A stretch of DNA of 52,951 nt from Candidatus Omnitrophota bacterium (GTDB lineage: Bacteria > Omnitrophota > Omnitrophia > Omnitrophales > Omnitrophaceae), in the NCBI GenBank assembly GCA_029561555.1, contig JAKQXH010000026.1:1-52951 (forward strand). Reading direction: 5' to 3'. Of the stretch, positions 40,870 through 49,641 are shown piece after piece. Under the pieces are notes generated by a model that ran no database searches, was not told the origin of the DNA, and saw only the letters and a program-made list of their open reading frames with translations. How positions within the stretch are numbered: position 1 is the first letter of the stretch; the number at the start of each line of letters is the position of its first letter. The position numbers and the translations under genes are program-made.

Positions 40870-40912
40870 CTTCCGTCCGCGGGGGCGGGAAGAATTTCCC
40901 CGCGGGCGGAAG
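40870..40912 (+). terminator. Long hairpin after the CIA30-like pair
   Basis: Arms CTTCCG-T-CCGCGGGG and CCCCGCGG-G-CGGAAG form about 14 paired bases around a 13-base loop. There is no T-run, so termination would need help, or it stabilises the transcript. Confidence 0.5.
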
Positions 40913-40958
40913 GCCCGTAAAAATCGCGGGTTCACGGATTTCAAAGGGAGCGGCCCGG

Positions 40959-42323
40959 ATGAAAGAGCTTTTGACGCGGAATCTGGATCCCGTCTACGAC
41001 CAGTATTTGGCCGGTCGCGAGCGGGATGCCGTAAAAGCCATCCAGGAATTTCAGGAACGGACGGAAAAGAGCCTTCTGAAATTCGGGCGGTTCACCATCC
41101 CCACTTTTCTTAAACCCCATTTTATTTTCCCGTCGCAGGAAAAAGCGGTGCGGTCGGCGTCGGCCCATGTCATCGGTATCCTGAACAAAGTCGTCGACTT
41201 TTGTTCCCGGGACACGGCCTTCAAGGATTTCTACCCTTTATCGCGGGAAGCCCGGGAATTGATCGACCTGGATCCCGGTTACCGGAAAAATATCGTCATT
41301 GCCCGGCTCGATTGCCTCGCCGAAGGGGACAACCTGAAGATCATCGAGATGAACACGGGGTCTCCCGCCGGGATGGGATACGCGGACCTGCTCGAACAGA
41401 TGTTTTTTGAGACACCGGAACTGTACGAATTTTTCGAGCTGCATCATATCAAGCGGGAGTCCCGGGTCGAGAAACTTCTGGAAGCGCTTCTGGAGGCGTA
41501 CCGGGAATTCGGCGGCGGGTATGAAACTCCGAATATCGCGATTGTGGATTGGCGGTCGGTCCGGACCCGGCCGGAATTTGAAATCCTCCGCGAGGTCTTC
41601 GAACGGAAGGGATTCAAAACGGAAATCGCCGATCCCCGGGACCTTCGCTACAAGGGGAAAAAGCTGTACTGTGACGATTTCCGGATCGATATTCTCTACC
41701 GGCGGGTGGTCTTCGGCGAACTGGTGGAGCGTCTGGATGAGGTCTCCGAAATGATCCGGGCCTGCCGGGACCGCGCGGTCTGCATGGTCAATCCGTTTCG
41801 ATCGACGCTGGCGGGGACGAAAGGGGCCATGTCGGTCCTGACCAATCCCGCGTATGATGCGCTTTTCACGGAAGAAGAGAACAAGGTGAAAAGGAGTTAT
41901 TTCCCCTGGACCCGGCGCATGCGGGACGCGGAAAACTTCTACGGGGACCGGAAAATTTATCTGATCGACTTCCTCAAGGACGAGAAAGACACGCTGGTTT
42001 TGAAACCGTCGGAAGGTTACGGAGGAAAGGACGTGTGGATCGGGGCGGAAACGAAGGGGGAAGACTGGAATGTCGCGATTGACCGGGCGCTGAAGGGCGA
42101 CTGGGTCGTCCAGGACTTTGTCCCGGTGCCGATTACGACGATGCCGGCTTTGGCGAATGACCGCCTCGATTTTCTATACAAAAAGATCACCTTCAGTTCG
42201 TTTGCGTTCGGGGAGAAAATGGTCCAGGGGTTTTCCCGGGTGGGGGACGAATCGGTGATCGCCGTGGCCCGGAACGGCGGATTGATCCCCTGCATGGGGA
42301 TCGAAGACATTACCCATCGCTGA
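40959..42323 (+). CDS. Glutathionylspermidine-synthase-like circularly permuted ATP-grasp protein
   Basis: The protein has 454 residues. NIVIARLDCLAEGDNLKIIE and MNTGSPAGMGYADLLEQMFF are in the N-terminal half. LVLKPSEGYGGKDVWIG, the ATP-binding loop, and WVVQDFVPVP are in the second half, the order seen in circularly permuted ATP-grasp (CP_ATPgrasp_2) enzymes. They ligate a carboxylate to an amine. Two genes downstream encodes a pyruvoyl arginine decarboxylase whose product leads to polyamines. A role in conjugating a polyamine or amino acid is possible but unproven. Confidence 0.72.
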   Translation: MKELLTRNLDPVYDQYLAGRERDAVKAIQEFQERTEKSLLKFGRFTIPTFLKPHFIFPSQEKAVRSASAHVIGILNKVVDFCSRDTAFKDFYPLSREARELIDLDPGYRKNIVIARLDCLAEGDNLKIIEMNTGSPAGMGYADLLEQMFFETPELYEFFELHHIKRESRVEKLLEALLEAYREFGGGYETPNIAIVDWRSVRTRPEFEILREVFERKGFKTEIADPRDLRYKGKKLYCDDFRIDILYRRVVFGELVERLDEVSEMIRACRDRAVCMVNPFRSTLAGTKGAMSVLTNPAYDALFTEEENKVKRSYFPWTRRMRDAENFYGDRKIYLIDFLKDEKDTLVLKPSEGYGGKDVWIGAETKGEDWNVAIDRALKGDWVVQDFVPVPITTMPALANDRLDFLYKKITFSSFAFGEKMVQGFSRVGDESVIAVARNGGLIPCMGIEDITHR

Positions 42324-42381
42324 GCGGAGATTCTCCCGGCGGATGCGCGCGGTTTCCCGCCCGATTTTTTTTAAAAAAACC

Positions 42382-42410
42382 TTTCCAGTTAAAAGTGACT
42401 GTACTAAAAT
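42382..42410 (+). promoter_or_regulatory. Possible promoter of the DUF2203/arginine decarboxylase genes
   Basis: TTTCCA, 17 bases, TAAAAT, about 80 bases before the DUF2203 start. The -35 is weak. Confidence 0.4.
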
Positions 42411-42491
42411 AAAACCGCTTGCGATTGCCCGGAAGGCTTGCGGAGAATTTTTTGCTAAAACAAAATCGAAAAGAAAGCTCTGACCGATAAA

Positions 42492-42899
42492 ATGAACCCC
42501 AAGGTTTTTACCCTTCAGGAGGCCAACACCCTGATCCCGAATCTCGAACAGATGCTGGATCAGCTCCTGGATAAAAAGAAGCAGATGCAGAAAATGCACG
42601 ACCAGCTTCTGGTCCTGGATCTGATCACGGGCGGCGGGGTTCAGGACTATCAGTCGCCGGACGGGAAAGAATACGTCGAGAAATCCGCGGAACTCGAGTC
42701 TCTGATCCTTTCGTTCGAGGAGGATATCTTAAGGATCAATCAGCAGGGGTGTTTCCTGAGGGATCTCGAACGGGGGGTCGTCGATTTTTTTTACGTGCAT
42801 AACCGGGAATTGGTTTATCTTTGCTGGAAACGCGGCGAAAAAAAGATCCGTTATTATCACGACTTGGACGACGGAGACCGGAACCGGAAACCTCTGTAA
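42492..42899 (+). CDS. DUF2203 family protein
   Basis: The protein has 135 residues. The N-terminal FTLQEANTLIPNLEQMLDQL leads to a helical pair, and GCFLRDLERGVVDFFYVHNR, then ELVYLCWKRGEKKIRYYHDL and DDGDRNRKPL, match DUF2203 as I know it. The family is cytoplasmic, alpha-helical and of unknown function; it is often found in thermophiles and Firmicutes. It is 55 bases before the arginine decarboxylase gene and likely co-transcribed. Confidence 0.82.
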   Translation: MNPKVFTLQEANTLIPNLEQMLDQLLDKKKQMQKMHDQLLVLDLITGGGVQDYQSPDGKEYVEKSAELESLILSFEEDILRINQQGCFLRDLERGVVDFFYVHNRELVYLCWKRGEKKIRYYHDLDDGDRNRKPL

Positions 42900-42954
42900 G
42901 CCTGCCGCAGGAAATCACGGCCGTTTATTCCGGACAGAACAAAGGAGAGAAAGA

Positions 42955-43500
42955 ATGCTGCTTGCGAAAAAAGCTTTCCTGACGAAAGGGGTCGGAGTCC
43001 ACAAGCATAAATTGACCAGTCTCGAGCTTGCGCTCCGCGACGCGAAAATCGCTTCTTACAACATCGTCCGGGTTTCCAGTATTTTCCCTCCCTACTGCAA
43101 ACTGGTTTCGAGGGAGGCGGGGCTCAAATACCTGATGCCGGGGCAGATCCTGCATGTGGTGGTAAGCGAAAGTTCCACTGACGAACCGAACCGCCTGGTT
43201 GCGGCTTCCGTCGGGGTGGCGATCCCCAAGAATCCCGCCAACTACGGCTATCTTTCCGAACATCATTCCTACGGCGAAACCGAAGAAAAAGCCGGGGACT
43301 ACGCCGAGGACATGGCGGCGAGCATGCTGGCGACGATTTTAGGCGTTCGGTTTGATCCGGAAGCCAGCTATGACGCGAAGAAAGAGATCTGGAAAATCAG
43401 TACCGAGATCGTGAAAACGGCCAACATCACGCAGTCGGCCATCGGCGAGAAGAACGGGAATTGGACGACGGTCGTCGCGGCCTGTGTCTTGATCATATAA
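42955..43500 (+). CDS. Pyruvoyl-dependent arginine decarboxylase
   Basis: The protein has 181 residues. The precursor cleaves itself between Ser41 and Ser42 in VRVSSIFPP, leaving a pyruvoyl group on the alpha chain; this is the PvlArgDC signature. GQILHVVVSESSTDEPNRLV and GVAIPKNPANYGYLSEHH are also family motifs. It converts arginine to agmatine and CO2, the first step of one polyamine route. The family is known from archaea and Chlamydia-like bacteria. No agmatinase is in the window. It is convergent with the LolA-like gene; the 138-base gap shows no clear terminator. Confidence 0.9.
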   Translation: MLLAKKAFLTKGVGVHKHKLTSLELALRDAKIASYNIVRVSSIFPPYCKLVSREAGLKYLMPGQILHVVVSESSTDEPNRLVAASVGVAIPKNPANYGYLSEHHSYGETEEKAGDYAEDMAASMLATILGVRFDPEASYDAKKEIWKISTEIVKTANITQSAIGEKNGNWTTVVAACVLII

Positions 43501-43638
43501 ATCCTTTTAATCCTTGCGGAGTTGTTTTTCCCGTCTGAGACGAGGGCCTATCCCGAAGACTTTCAATTTTGCCGGGCTGACCGGGTGAAGGCCGCGCGGG
43601 ATTTCGGGTGCGAGGGATGTCCCGGAAGGGCGTATGCC

Positions 43639-44442
43639 TCAGCGCCGGAGTTCTTCGGTTTTGAATCCTTCCGGTGACGGCTTCGAGAAAAGATCTTCGG
43701 GGATCTCCGCGTTGATTTCCCATTTCCGGATCCCGAGACGGATTTCCCTCCCCAGCGTTTGTTTCGTCAAAGTGATTTGAGTCGAAAAGGTTTCGCCCCG
43801 CGCGTTCTCCCGGGGTTCATCCCAGGCGATTTCGAGGTAAGGCGTTCCCCCGACGGAATAGCGGACGTCTTTTACGATTCGGAGCGAACGGCGGTCGATT
43901 CGAATTTCCCGGTCTTTCAGAAAATCCCGCCCGGCGGGGATAAAGGATGAGACGATCCAGTGAAGCGGCGAATCCGCGATTTCTATTTTTTTGTTCTCCT
44001 GCCGGATCGGGTCCGGGAACAGCATTTCCCGGAAATCCTGCGGGGAGAGTTGCCATTCAAGCTCTTCCGGCAGGAGGGCTTCCTCCGGTCCCGCGAAGAC
44101 GGTTTTCAGGCGGGGGATTTTAAGCCAAAACAGCCCGCGGTCCGCGGCCAGCGTGAAATGCTCGGGGGTCGAAGGGCCGAAAGCCTTCAGATAAAAACGA
44201 TAGTGAGTTTTTTGAGCCGCGATTTGCGCGAAAGCCTGCCGGGAAGATTTCGCGTTGAAATCCGCGATACGGATTTCAACATAGGCTTTTACGGTCCGAA
44301 TTTTTTCAAGATTCTGATCGACCCAATCCGGCGGAGCGAGCCGGGGAGGGTTCGCTTGAGCGCGAAGAATGGAATGGGAAAAGAAAAGGACCGGGGCCAA
44401 ACCCGCAAATATCCAGAAGGCTTTCCGTTTCACCGGAGGCAA
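43639..44442 (-). CDS. Secreted LolA-like / lipoprotein-sorting-like protein
   Basis: The protein has 267 residues from TTG 44442; GTG 44433 is an alternative. An N-terminal hydrophobic segment (about residues 8-28) is followed by NLEKIRTVKAYVEIRIADFN, HYRFYLKAFGPSTPEHFTLA and FWLKIPRLKTVFAGPEEALL, which resemble the half-open beta-barrel of LolA-type or DUF4292-type proteins. A lipid or hydrophobic cargo role is suggested by fold only. It lies 12 bases after inositol-phosphate synthase and is likely co-transcribed. No good ribosome binding site was found, so the start is uncertain. Confidence 0.6.
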   Translation of the reverse strand: MPPVKRKAFWIFAGLAPVLFFSHSILRAQANPPRLAPPDWVDQNLEKIRTVKAYVEIRIADFNAKSSRQAFAQIAAQKTHYRFYLKAFGPSTPEHFTLAADRGLFWLKIPRLKTVFAGPEEALLPEELEWQLSPQDFREMLFPDPIRQENKKIEIADSPLHWIVSSFIPAGRDFLKDREIRIDRRSLRIVKDVRYSVGGTPYLEIAWDEPRENARGETFSTQITLTKQTLGREIRLGIRKWEINAEIPEDLFSKPSPEGFKTEELRR

Positions 44443-44454
44443 CCGTAGGCGCTT

Positions 44455-45564
44455 TTAACGCTCAATATCTCCCTGAATGAATTTTCGGACAAGATTCCGC
44501 GCTTCGGAGTCCGGATATTGTTTGGGAGGATGCTTCATGGTGTAAGACGAAATGGACGTCAGGGGCCCGCCGATTTTCCGGATGCGCGCCATTTTGACGC
44601 AGCGGATCGCGTCGATGGCGCAGCCCGCGCTGTTGGGGGAATCTTCGACCTGAAGGCGGACTTCCACGTTGACCGGAAATCCCGCAAAGCCTTTGCCTTC
44701 GATTCTAAGATAACAGACTTTCGTGTCATTGAGCCAGGGAACATAATCGGACGGTCCGATATGAATATTGTCTTCCGGAAGCGGGGTCTCAAACTGGCTC
44801 TGGACGGCTTCCGTCTTTGAAATCTTCTTCGACTTGAGCCGGTCGCGGTTCAGCATGTTGAGAAAATCGGTGTTCCCGCCCACGTTCAGCTGATAGGTCC
44901 GTTCGATGCTGACTCCGCGGTCCTCGAACAATTTGGCAAGCGTCCGGTGCAGAATCGTCGCGCCGACCTGCGCCTTGATATCGTCCCCGACGGCCGGGAT
45001 TTTCTTTTCTTCGAACCGGCGGGCCCAGATCGGGTTTGAGACGATGAACACCGGCATGCAATTGATGAGGCTCACGCCGGTTTTGAGACAGGCCTCCGCG
45101 TAAAACTGGGTCGCTTTTTCCGAACCGACCGGGAGATAATTGATCAGGATTTCGGCCCCCGATTCCTTCAGGGTCTTTACGACATCCGCCGGCTTTTCGT
45201 TCGCGACGACAAAAGTGCGTTCGGGGGGATATTGCGCCATGTGTTCGGAAATCCCGTCGAGAATCGTGCCCATCCGGACCGAAACTTTACTTTTGGAAAA
45301 ACCGTGTCCGTTGAGCAGGGGGAGTGTGCAGTTGGGGGATTCCTTCAGGGCAAGATCAAACCTTTTCCCGACCTTTCGCTTGTCCACGTCGAAGGCCGCG
45401 ACGACTTCGATATCCGTCGGCAGATAACCGCCGATATCGTAATTCATGATGCCGTTGACTTTATGATTATCGATTTTGCCGTTGTGCTTGTAATACTCGA
45501 TTCCTTCTATCAGGGAGGCACAACAGTTTCCGACTCCTGCAATCGCGATTTTAATCTTGTCCAT
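44455..45564 (-). CDS. ino1: myo-Inositol-1(3)-phosphate synthase
   Basis: The protein has 369 residues, the short archaeal/actinobacterial type. IAIAGVGNCCASLIEGIEYY binds NAD, AAFDVDKRKVGKRFDLAL follows, and INYLPVGSEKATQFYAEACL plus VSLINCMPVFIVSNP and NVGGNTDFLNMLNRDRLKSK are the catalytic region motifs. It converts glucose-6-phosphate to inositol-phosphate. With the SuhB-like phosphatase it gives free inositol, used in some bacteria for phosphatidylinositol or compatible solutes. A near-consensus promoter and a structured leader lie upstream. Confidence 0.93.
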   Translation of the reverse strand: MDKIKIAIAGVGNCCASLIEGIEYYKHNGKIDNHKVNGIMNYDIGGYLPTDIEVVAAFDVDKRKVGKRFDLALKESPNCTLPLLNGHGFSKSKVSVRMGTILDGISEHMAQYPPERTFVVANEKPADVVKTLKESGAEILINYLPVGSEKATQFYAEACLKTGVSLINCMPVFIVSNPIWARRFEEKKIPAVGDDIKAQVGATILHRTLAKLFEDRGVSIERTYQLNVGGNTDFLNMLNRDRLKSKKISKTEAVQSQFETPLPEDNIHIGPSDYVPWLNDTKVCYLRIEGKGFAGFPVNVEVRLQVEDSPNSAGCAIDAIRCVKMARIRKIGGPLTSISSYTMKHPPKQYPDSEARNLVRKFIQGDIER

Positions 45565-45591
45565 GGCTCTCCGTACCTTATCTTGTTTCGG

Positions 45592-45647
45592 GAACGATCG
45601 TTCGAACTTTAACGGGTGGGGTTAGCGGGGACGAAAGTCCCGTGCTA
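45592..45647 (-). promoter_or_regulatory. Structured leader of ino1
   Basis: Between the promoter and the ino1 start there is a perfect 12-bp palindrome GAACGATCGTTC (45592-45603). Beyond it is a hairpin (about 45621-45647) with outer TTAGC/GCTAA and inner GGGAC/GTCCC arms around a 4-base loop. Both would be in the 5' untranslated mRNA. They could be an operator plus an RNA control element. This and the two promoters account for most of the 299-base gap. Confidence 0.5.
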
Positions 45648-45677
45648 AGTCCTTTTATTCCCTAAAGATATGGGCAG

Positions 45678-45706
45678 ATTATATCCGTTTTCGCCGGGCA
45701 AATCAA
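45678..45706 (-). promoter_or_regulatory. Sigma-70-type promoter of ino1
   Basis: On the minus strand TTGATT, 17 bases, TATAAT. The predicted leader is about 107 bases. Confidence 0.75.
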
Positions 45707-45810
45707 GTGAAAGCGGAAAATCGCATTTCCGGAAAACATATTCCCGGAAGAAAACAATTCAGCGGGGATTCCCGCGATTCGTCCGGCCCGTGATTTTGTT
45801 CGGATATCCT

Positions 45811-45838
45811 TTGAAAGGAAAGTGTTCTATGCTAAAAT
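45811..45838 (+). promoter_or_regulatory. Promoter of the tRNA-binding protein gene
   Basis: TTGAAA, 16 bases, TAAAAT preceded by TGC (extended -10). It lies 26 bases before the ATG at 45864 and diverges from the ino1 promoter. Confidence 0.6.
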
Positions 45839-45863
45839 CAGCCGAAAAGAAAAACGGGGAGTT

Positions 45864-46184
45864 ATGCCTTCGATCGAGGACTTTAAAAAATTCGAATTTC
45901 GTGTCGCGGAAATCTTGGATGTGAAAGACCATCCGAACGCCGACCGGCTTTATGTGCTTGAGATCCTGGTGGGAAGCGATAAGAAACAAATTGTCGCGGG
46001 GATCAAGAAGAATTACACGGCTGACGAGCTAAAGGGAAAGAAAATCGTCATCATCAATAACCTGGAACCGGCGGTGATCCGGGGCGTGGAGTCGCAGGGC
46101 ATGTTGCTGGCGGCTCGGGATGAGAACCTTCTCAGCGTGATTATCCCCGAGCGGAATGTCGCTTCGGGGGCCTCCATAAGCTAA
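45864..46184 (+). CDS. Stand-alone tRNA-binding (OB-fold) domain protein
   Basis: The protein has 106 residues from ATG 45864. FEFRVAEILDVKDHPNADRL, followed by YVLEILVG, KGKKIVIINNLEPAVIRGVE and SQGMLLAA, is the tRNA_bind OB fold found at the C-terminus of MetG and in CsaA/Arc1p-like proteins. As a free domain it may bind tRNA for a synthetase or act as a CsaA-type chaperone. No synthetase gene is adjacent. Confidence 0.88.
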   Translation: MPSIEDFKKFEFRVAEILDVKDHPNADRLYVLEILVGSDKKQIVAGIKKNYTADELKGKKIVIINNLEPAVIRGVESQGMLLAARDENLLSVIIPERNVASGASIS

Positions 46185-46274
46185 AAGCCAAGATTCCGAC
46201 GATTCGTTTTCGCATGGTGTAAATCCCGGGAACAATCTTTTACAACAATCCAGCAGATTGAAAGGATTTCGAAA

Positions 46275-47579
46275 ATGGCAACGATTCAACCGTTTCAGGC
46301 GCTTCGCTTCAATACGTCAAAAGTAGCTTTGGAAGACGTGATGGCCCCTCCGTACGACGTGATTTCCCCCTCGGAACAGGACGCGCTGTATGCGCGGAGC
46401 GATTACAATACCGTCCGGCTGATTTTGGGGCGGCAGAACGATTCGGATCATGCGTCGGACAACCGGTACACCCGCGCGAAAACGTCTCTGAGCGATTGGA
46501 TCCAAAAAGGGGTTTTATCGAAAGACGACCGGCCCGCCTTCTATCTTTACGAACAGATTTTCGGATATCCTTCGAGACCCGCGGAGAAGAAAACCCGGAT
46601 GGCCTTGTTTGCGCGAATCCGGCTTGAGGAATTCTCGGAAGGGAATATCCTTCCGCATGAGCGGACCTATTCCAAGCCGAAGGCTGATCGCCTTGCGCTC
46701 CTGAATGCGACGGAGACGAGCCTTTCGCCCGTTTTCGGACTTTACGAGGACGCGGACGGGGAATTGAGAAAATTATTCGGGGAATGCCGGAAGAACGCCC
46801 CCTCCCGCAAGGTCGAGAACGTGCTGGAGGCGTCGCACCGGCTCTGGGAAATCACGGACCCGGCGGCCGTCCGGAAGATCTCCGCCCTTTTTGAAAAGAA
46901 GAAAATCGTGATCGCGGACGGGCATCACCGTTATGAAACGGCCGTGAATCACCGGAATGAATCGGGGGTGGATCCCCGGGCCGAACATTTTTGCAACTAC
47001 ACCCTGATCGCTCTGGTGGAGTCGGAGGATCCGGGGCTTTTGGTGCTTCCCACCCACCGGATCGTCAGAAAGATCAAGGAGTTCGGCGCCGACCGGTTTC
47101 TTCAGGCGCTGAAACCGTACTTTGAGGTTCGCGAAATCCGCCGGGATGAGTTGCTCCGTTTCACGGAAACGCGTGAGGGGGCGCGGAAGGAATTTGCTTT
47201 TAGTTTTGAGGACGGGAAATGCTTCCTCGCCGGCCTGAAAGATTTTTCGGCGGTGGAGTCTCTGATGCCCAAAGGGAAATCCAGGGCCTGGTGCGAGCTG
47301 GAAGTGAGTCTCGTGACGCATGCCGTCATCGAGAAAATCCTCGGCCTCGAGGAATCGTCCTGGCATGACGGGATCGTTTACTCGCACAGCGCGGAAGAGG
47401 TGTTCCGGAAAATGCCGGGCGGGGAATTTTCCGTGGCGATTTTCCTGCGGGGGATTTCCGTCTCCGGGATTTTCGAGGTCTGCAAGATGAAGGAGCTCCT
47501 TCCGCACAAGTCGACGTATTTTTATCCCAAACTTCCTTCGGGATTGGTGTTTTACCCGCATCGGACAACCGCCAGTTAA
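46275..47579 (+). CDS. DUF1015 family protein
   Basis: The protein has 434 residues. FQALRFN at the start, VMAPPYDVISPSEQDALY, ILPHERTYSKPKADRLALLN and KIVIADGHHRYETAVNHRNE are hallmark motifs of DUF1015. The family is cytoplasmic and has been suggested to have a ParB-like or nucleotide-related fold, but its function is unknown. The full length is present and no irregularity was seen. A ribosome binding site GAAAGGA precedes it by 12 bases. hflK begins 21 bases after its stop. Confidence 0.9.
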   Translation: MATIQPFQALRFNTSKVALEDVMAPPYDVISPSEQDALYARSDYNTVRLILGRQNDSDHASDNRYTRAKTSLSDWIQKGVLSKDDRPAFYLYEQIFGYPSRPAEKKTRMALFARIRLEEFSEGNILPHERTYSKPKADRLALLNATETSLSPVFGLYEDADGELRKLFGECRKNAPSRKVENVLEASHRLWEITDPAAVRKISALFEKKKIVIADGHHRYETAVNHRNESGVDPRAEHFCNYTLIALVESEDPGLLVLPTHRIVRKIKEFGADRFLQALKPYFEVREIRRDELLRFTETREGARKEFAFSFEDGKCFLAGLKDFSAVESLMPKGKSRAWCELEVSLVTHAVIEKILGLEESSWHDGIVYSHSAEEVFRKMPGGEFSVAIFLRGISVSGIFEVCKMKELLPHKSTYFYPKLPSGLVFYPHRTTAS

Positions 47580-47600
47580 AGTAAAGAAAGGAGACCTTCC

Positions 47601-48627
47601 ATGGAAGTCAATATGCCGGGAGGAAATATGCCGCGCTTCCGAAATCCCCAGCCGGGGATGCTGCTTTTGATCGGATTGATCGCGCTTGCCTTTGCTTCTT
47701 TCGGGACCCTCATCTATACCGTGGCCCCCGATGAAGTCGGCGTCATTCAGTGTTTCGGAAAATATGTCCGCACGACCCAGCCGGGACTTCATTTCAAGAT
47801 TCCGTTCGGGGTTGAAACCGTCCAGCACATCAAAGTCACGCATGTGTTCAAGGAAGAATTCGGGTTCCGCACTCTGAGCCCGGGGATCCGGACGAATTAC
47901 ATGCGGGACGATGTCGCCCCGCGCGGCAAGACGAATCAGTCGACCCTGCTGGATCATGAGTCGCTCATGCTGACGGGGGACCTGAACGTGGCGGAGGTGG
48001 AATGGATCGTGCAGTACCGGATCAAAGACCCCGTCCTGTATGCCTTCAAGGTCCGGAACGTGAGGGAAACGCTCCGGAATATGTCCGAGGCGATCATGAG
48101 ACTGGTGGTGGGAGACCACACGATCAACGAAGTCCTGACCGTGGGACGCGAAGCTATCAGCCAAGAGGTGCATCAGAAACTTCAGGAGGTCCTGGACGGC
48201 TATCAAACCGGGATTTTGATCACGAATGTGGTTCTAGGATGTGACGCCGCCGGACCCGGTCAAGCCTTCTTTCAACGAAGTGAACGAAGCCAAACAGGAA
48301 ATGGAGAAGACCATCAATCAGGCGTGGGAGGAGTACAACCGGGTGATCCCCAAGGCCCACGGACAGGCGGAGCAGATGATCCGGGAGGCGGAAGGCTATG
48401 CCCTGGATCGCGTCAACCGGGCCCACGGGGATGCCGAGAATTTTCTCAAGGTCTGGGAGGCCTACAAGGATTCCAAGGAGATCACCCGCACGCGGCTTTA
48501 TCTGGAAACGATGAAGCAGCTCTGGCCTCAGGTAAAGGGCAAATACGTCATCGATCAGGACGTGAAGGGTGTTTTGCCTTTCCTGAATCTGGCGGACCAA
48601 AAGCAGGAAGGAGGGGCCCAGTCATGA
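47601..48627 (+). pseudogene. hflK: HflK-like SPFH protein, frameshifted near 48234
   Basis: The first part (47601-48233) encodes an N-terminal membrane segment and SPFH domain (VAPDEVGVIQCFGKYVRTTQ, HFKIPFGVETV, DLNVAEVEWIVQYRIKDPVL) up to ILITNVVL. The rest of HflK (DVTPPDPVKPSFNEVNEAKQ to LYLETMKQLWPQVKGK) continues in another frame from about 48238. Two missing bases (GC in CTGCAGGAT, leaving CTAGGAT) would explain it. HflK and HflC form a membrane complex that modulates FtsH. A sequencing error or a true mutation cannot be told apart. Without correction the first frame runs on into hflC. Confidence 0.88.
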
Positions 48628-49574
48628 AAGCCATCATGAATCTCGTCGGTTTTCTCGCGTTTTTTCTCGCGCTGCTTGCGTTCAACAGTGCGTTTGTCGT
48701 GGATGAGACCAAACAGGTGGTGATCACCCAGTTCGGACAGCCCCTCGGGGCGCCGATCAAAGACGCCGGCCTGCATTTCAAAATCCCGTTCGTTCAGAAA
48801 GCGAATTACTTTGAAAAAAGAATTCTCGAATGGAACGGATACCCGAACGAAGTCCCGACGAAAGACAAAAAATTCATCTGGCTCGACACGACGGCGCGGT
48901 GGAAAATCACGGACCCGCTCCTTTTTTTGCAGTCCATGGGGACGGGAGCGCACGCCCAGTCGAGACTCGATGACATCATCGACGGAATGACGCGGGATCT
49001 GATCACGAGCCAGAACATCAATGATATCGTCCGGAACACCAACCGGATCATGACGGTGACGAAGGAAGACGAGGACGTGACCGGGGAGGACCAGATCGAG
49101 CAAATCTCCGTGGGTCGGGATCAAATCACCCGCGCGATTCTGGAAAAGGCCAAGGCGATTGTTTCGGAATACGGGATCGAGCTGGTCGACGTCCGGATCA
49201 AGCGCCTGAACTATATCGCCCGCGTTCAGCAGAAGGTCTTCGAGCGAATGATCTCGGAGCGGAAACGCGCGGCCGAGAAACTTCGCTCCGAAGGGCAGGG
49301 CGTGAAAGCCGAAGTCGAGGGGCAGAAGGAAAGGGAATTGAAGAAAATCCAGTCGGAGGCGTACCGCAAGTCCCAGCAGATCAAAGGGCAGGCGGACGGG
49401 GAGGCCGTCCGGATTTACGCGGACGCCTATTCCAAGGACCCCGAGTTTTACAGTTTCCAGAAGACCTTGGAGCTCTATCCGATAACGCTTCGGGACAGCG
49501 CGTTTGTGATGTCGACGGATGCCGATTATCTGCGGTATCTGAAAGGGAAGACGGAGAAGCCCGAAGGCGCGTGA
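48624..49574 (+). CDS. hflC: HflC-like SPFH membrane protein
   Basis: The protein has 316 residues from ATG 48624, which overlaps the hflK stop. One membrane segment (about residues 5-24) is followed by VVDETKQVVITQFGQPLGAP, LHFKIPFVQKANYFEKR, WLDTTARWKITDPLLFL and YGIELVDVRIKRLNYIARVQ, all typical of HflC. A coiled-coil region (RAAEKLRSEGQGVKAEVEGQ) ends the protein. It would assemble with HflK around FtsH. The reading frame is intact. Confidence 0.94.
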   Translation: MKAIMNLVGFLAFFLALLAFNSAFVVDETKQVVITQFGQPLGAPIKDAGLHFKIPFVQKANYFEKRILEWNGYPNEVPTKDKKFIWLDTTARWKITDPLLFLQSMGTGAHAQSRLDDIIDGMTRDLITSQNINDIVRNTNRIMTVTKEDEDVTGEDQIEQISVGRDQITRAILEKAKAIVSEYGIELVDVRIKRLNYIARVQQKVFERMISERKRAAEKLRSEGQGVKAEVEGQKERELKKIQSEAYRKSQQIKGQADGEAVRIYADAYSKDPEFYSFQKTLELYPITLRDSAFVMSTDADYLRYLKGKTEKPEGA

Positions 49575-49641
49575 TTGTTAGATCAACACGGGAATCCGGC
49601 TTTTTTATCCCGGAGACCGGCCGGAGCGGAGTGAAGTTCAG

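Noticed and set aside
47601-49574. A single 657-residue HflK-HflC fusion protein
   Set aside because: The central part is low-complexity Gly/Arg translation of the wrong frame, while the conserved HflK sequence is in another frame. Frameshifted hflK plus separate hflC explains it better.
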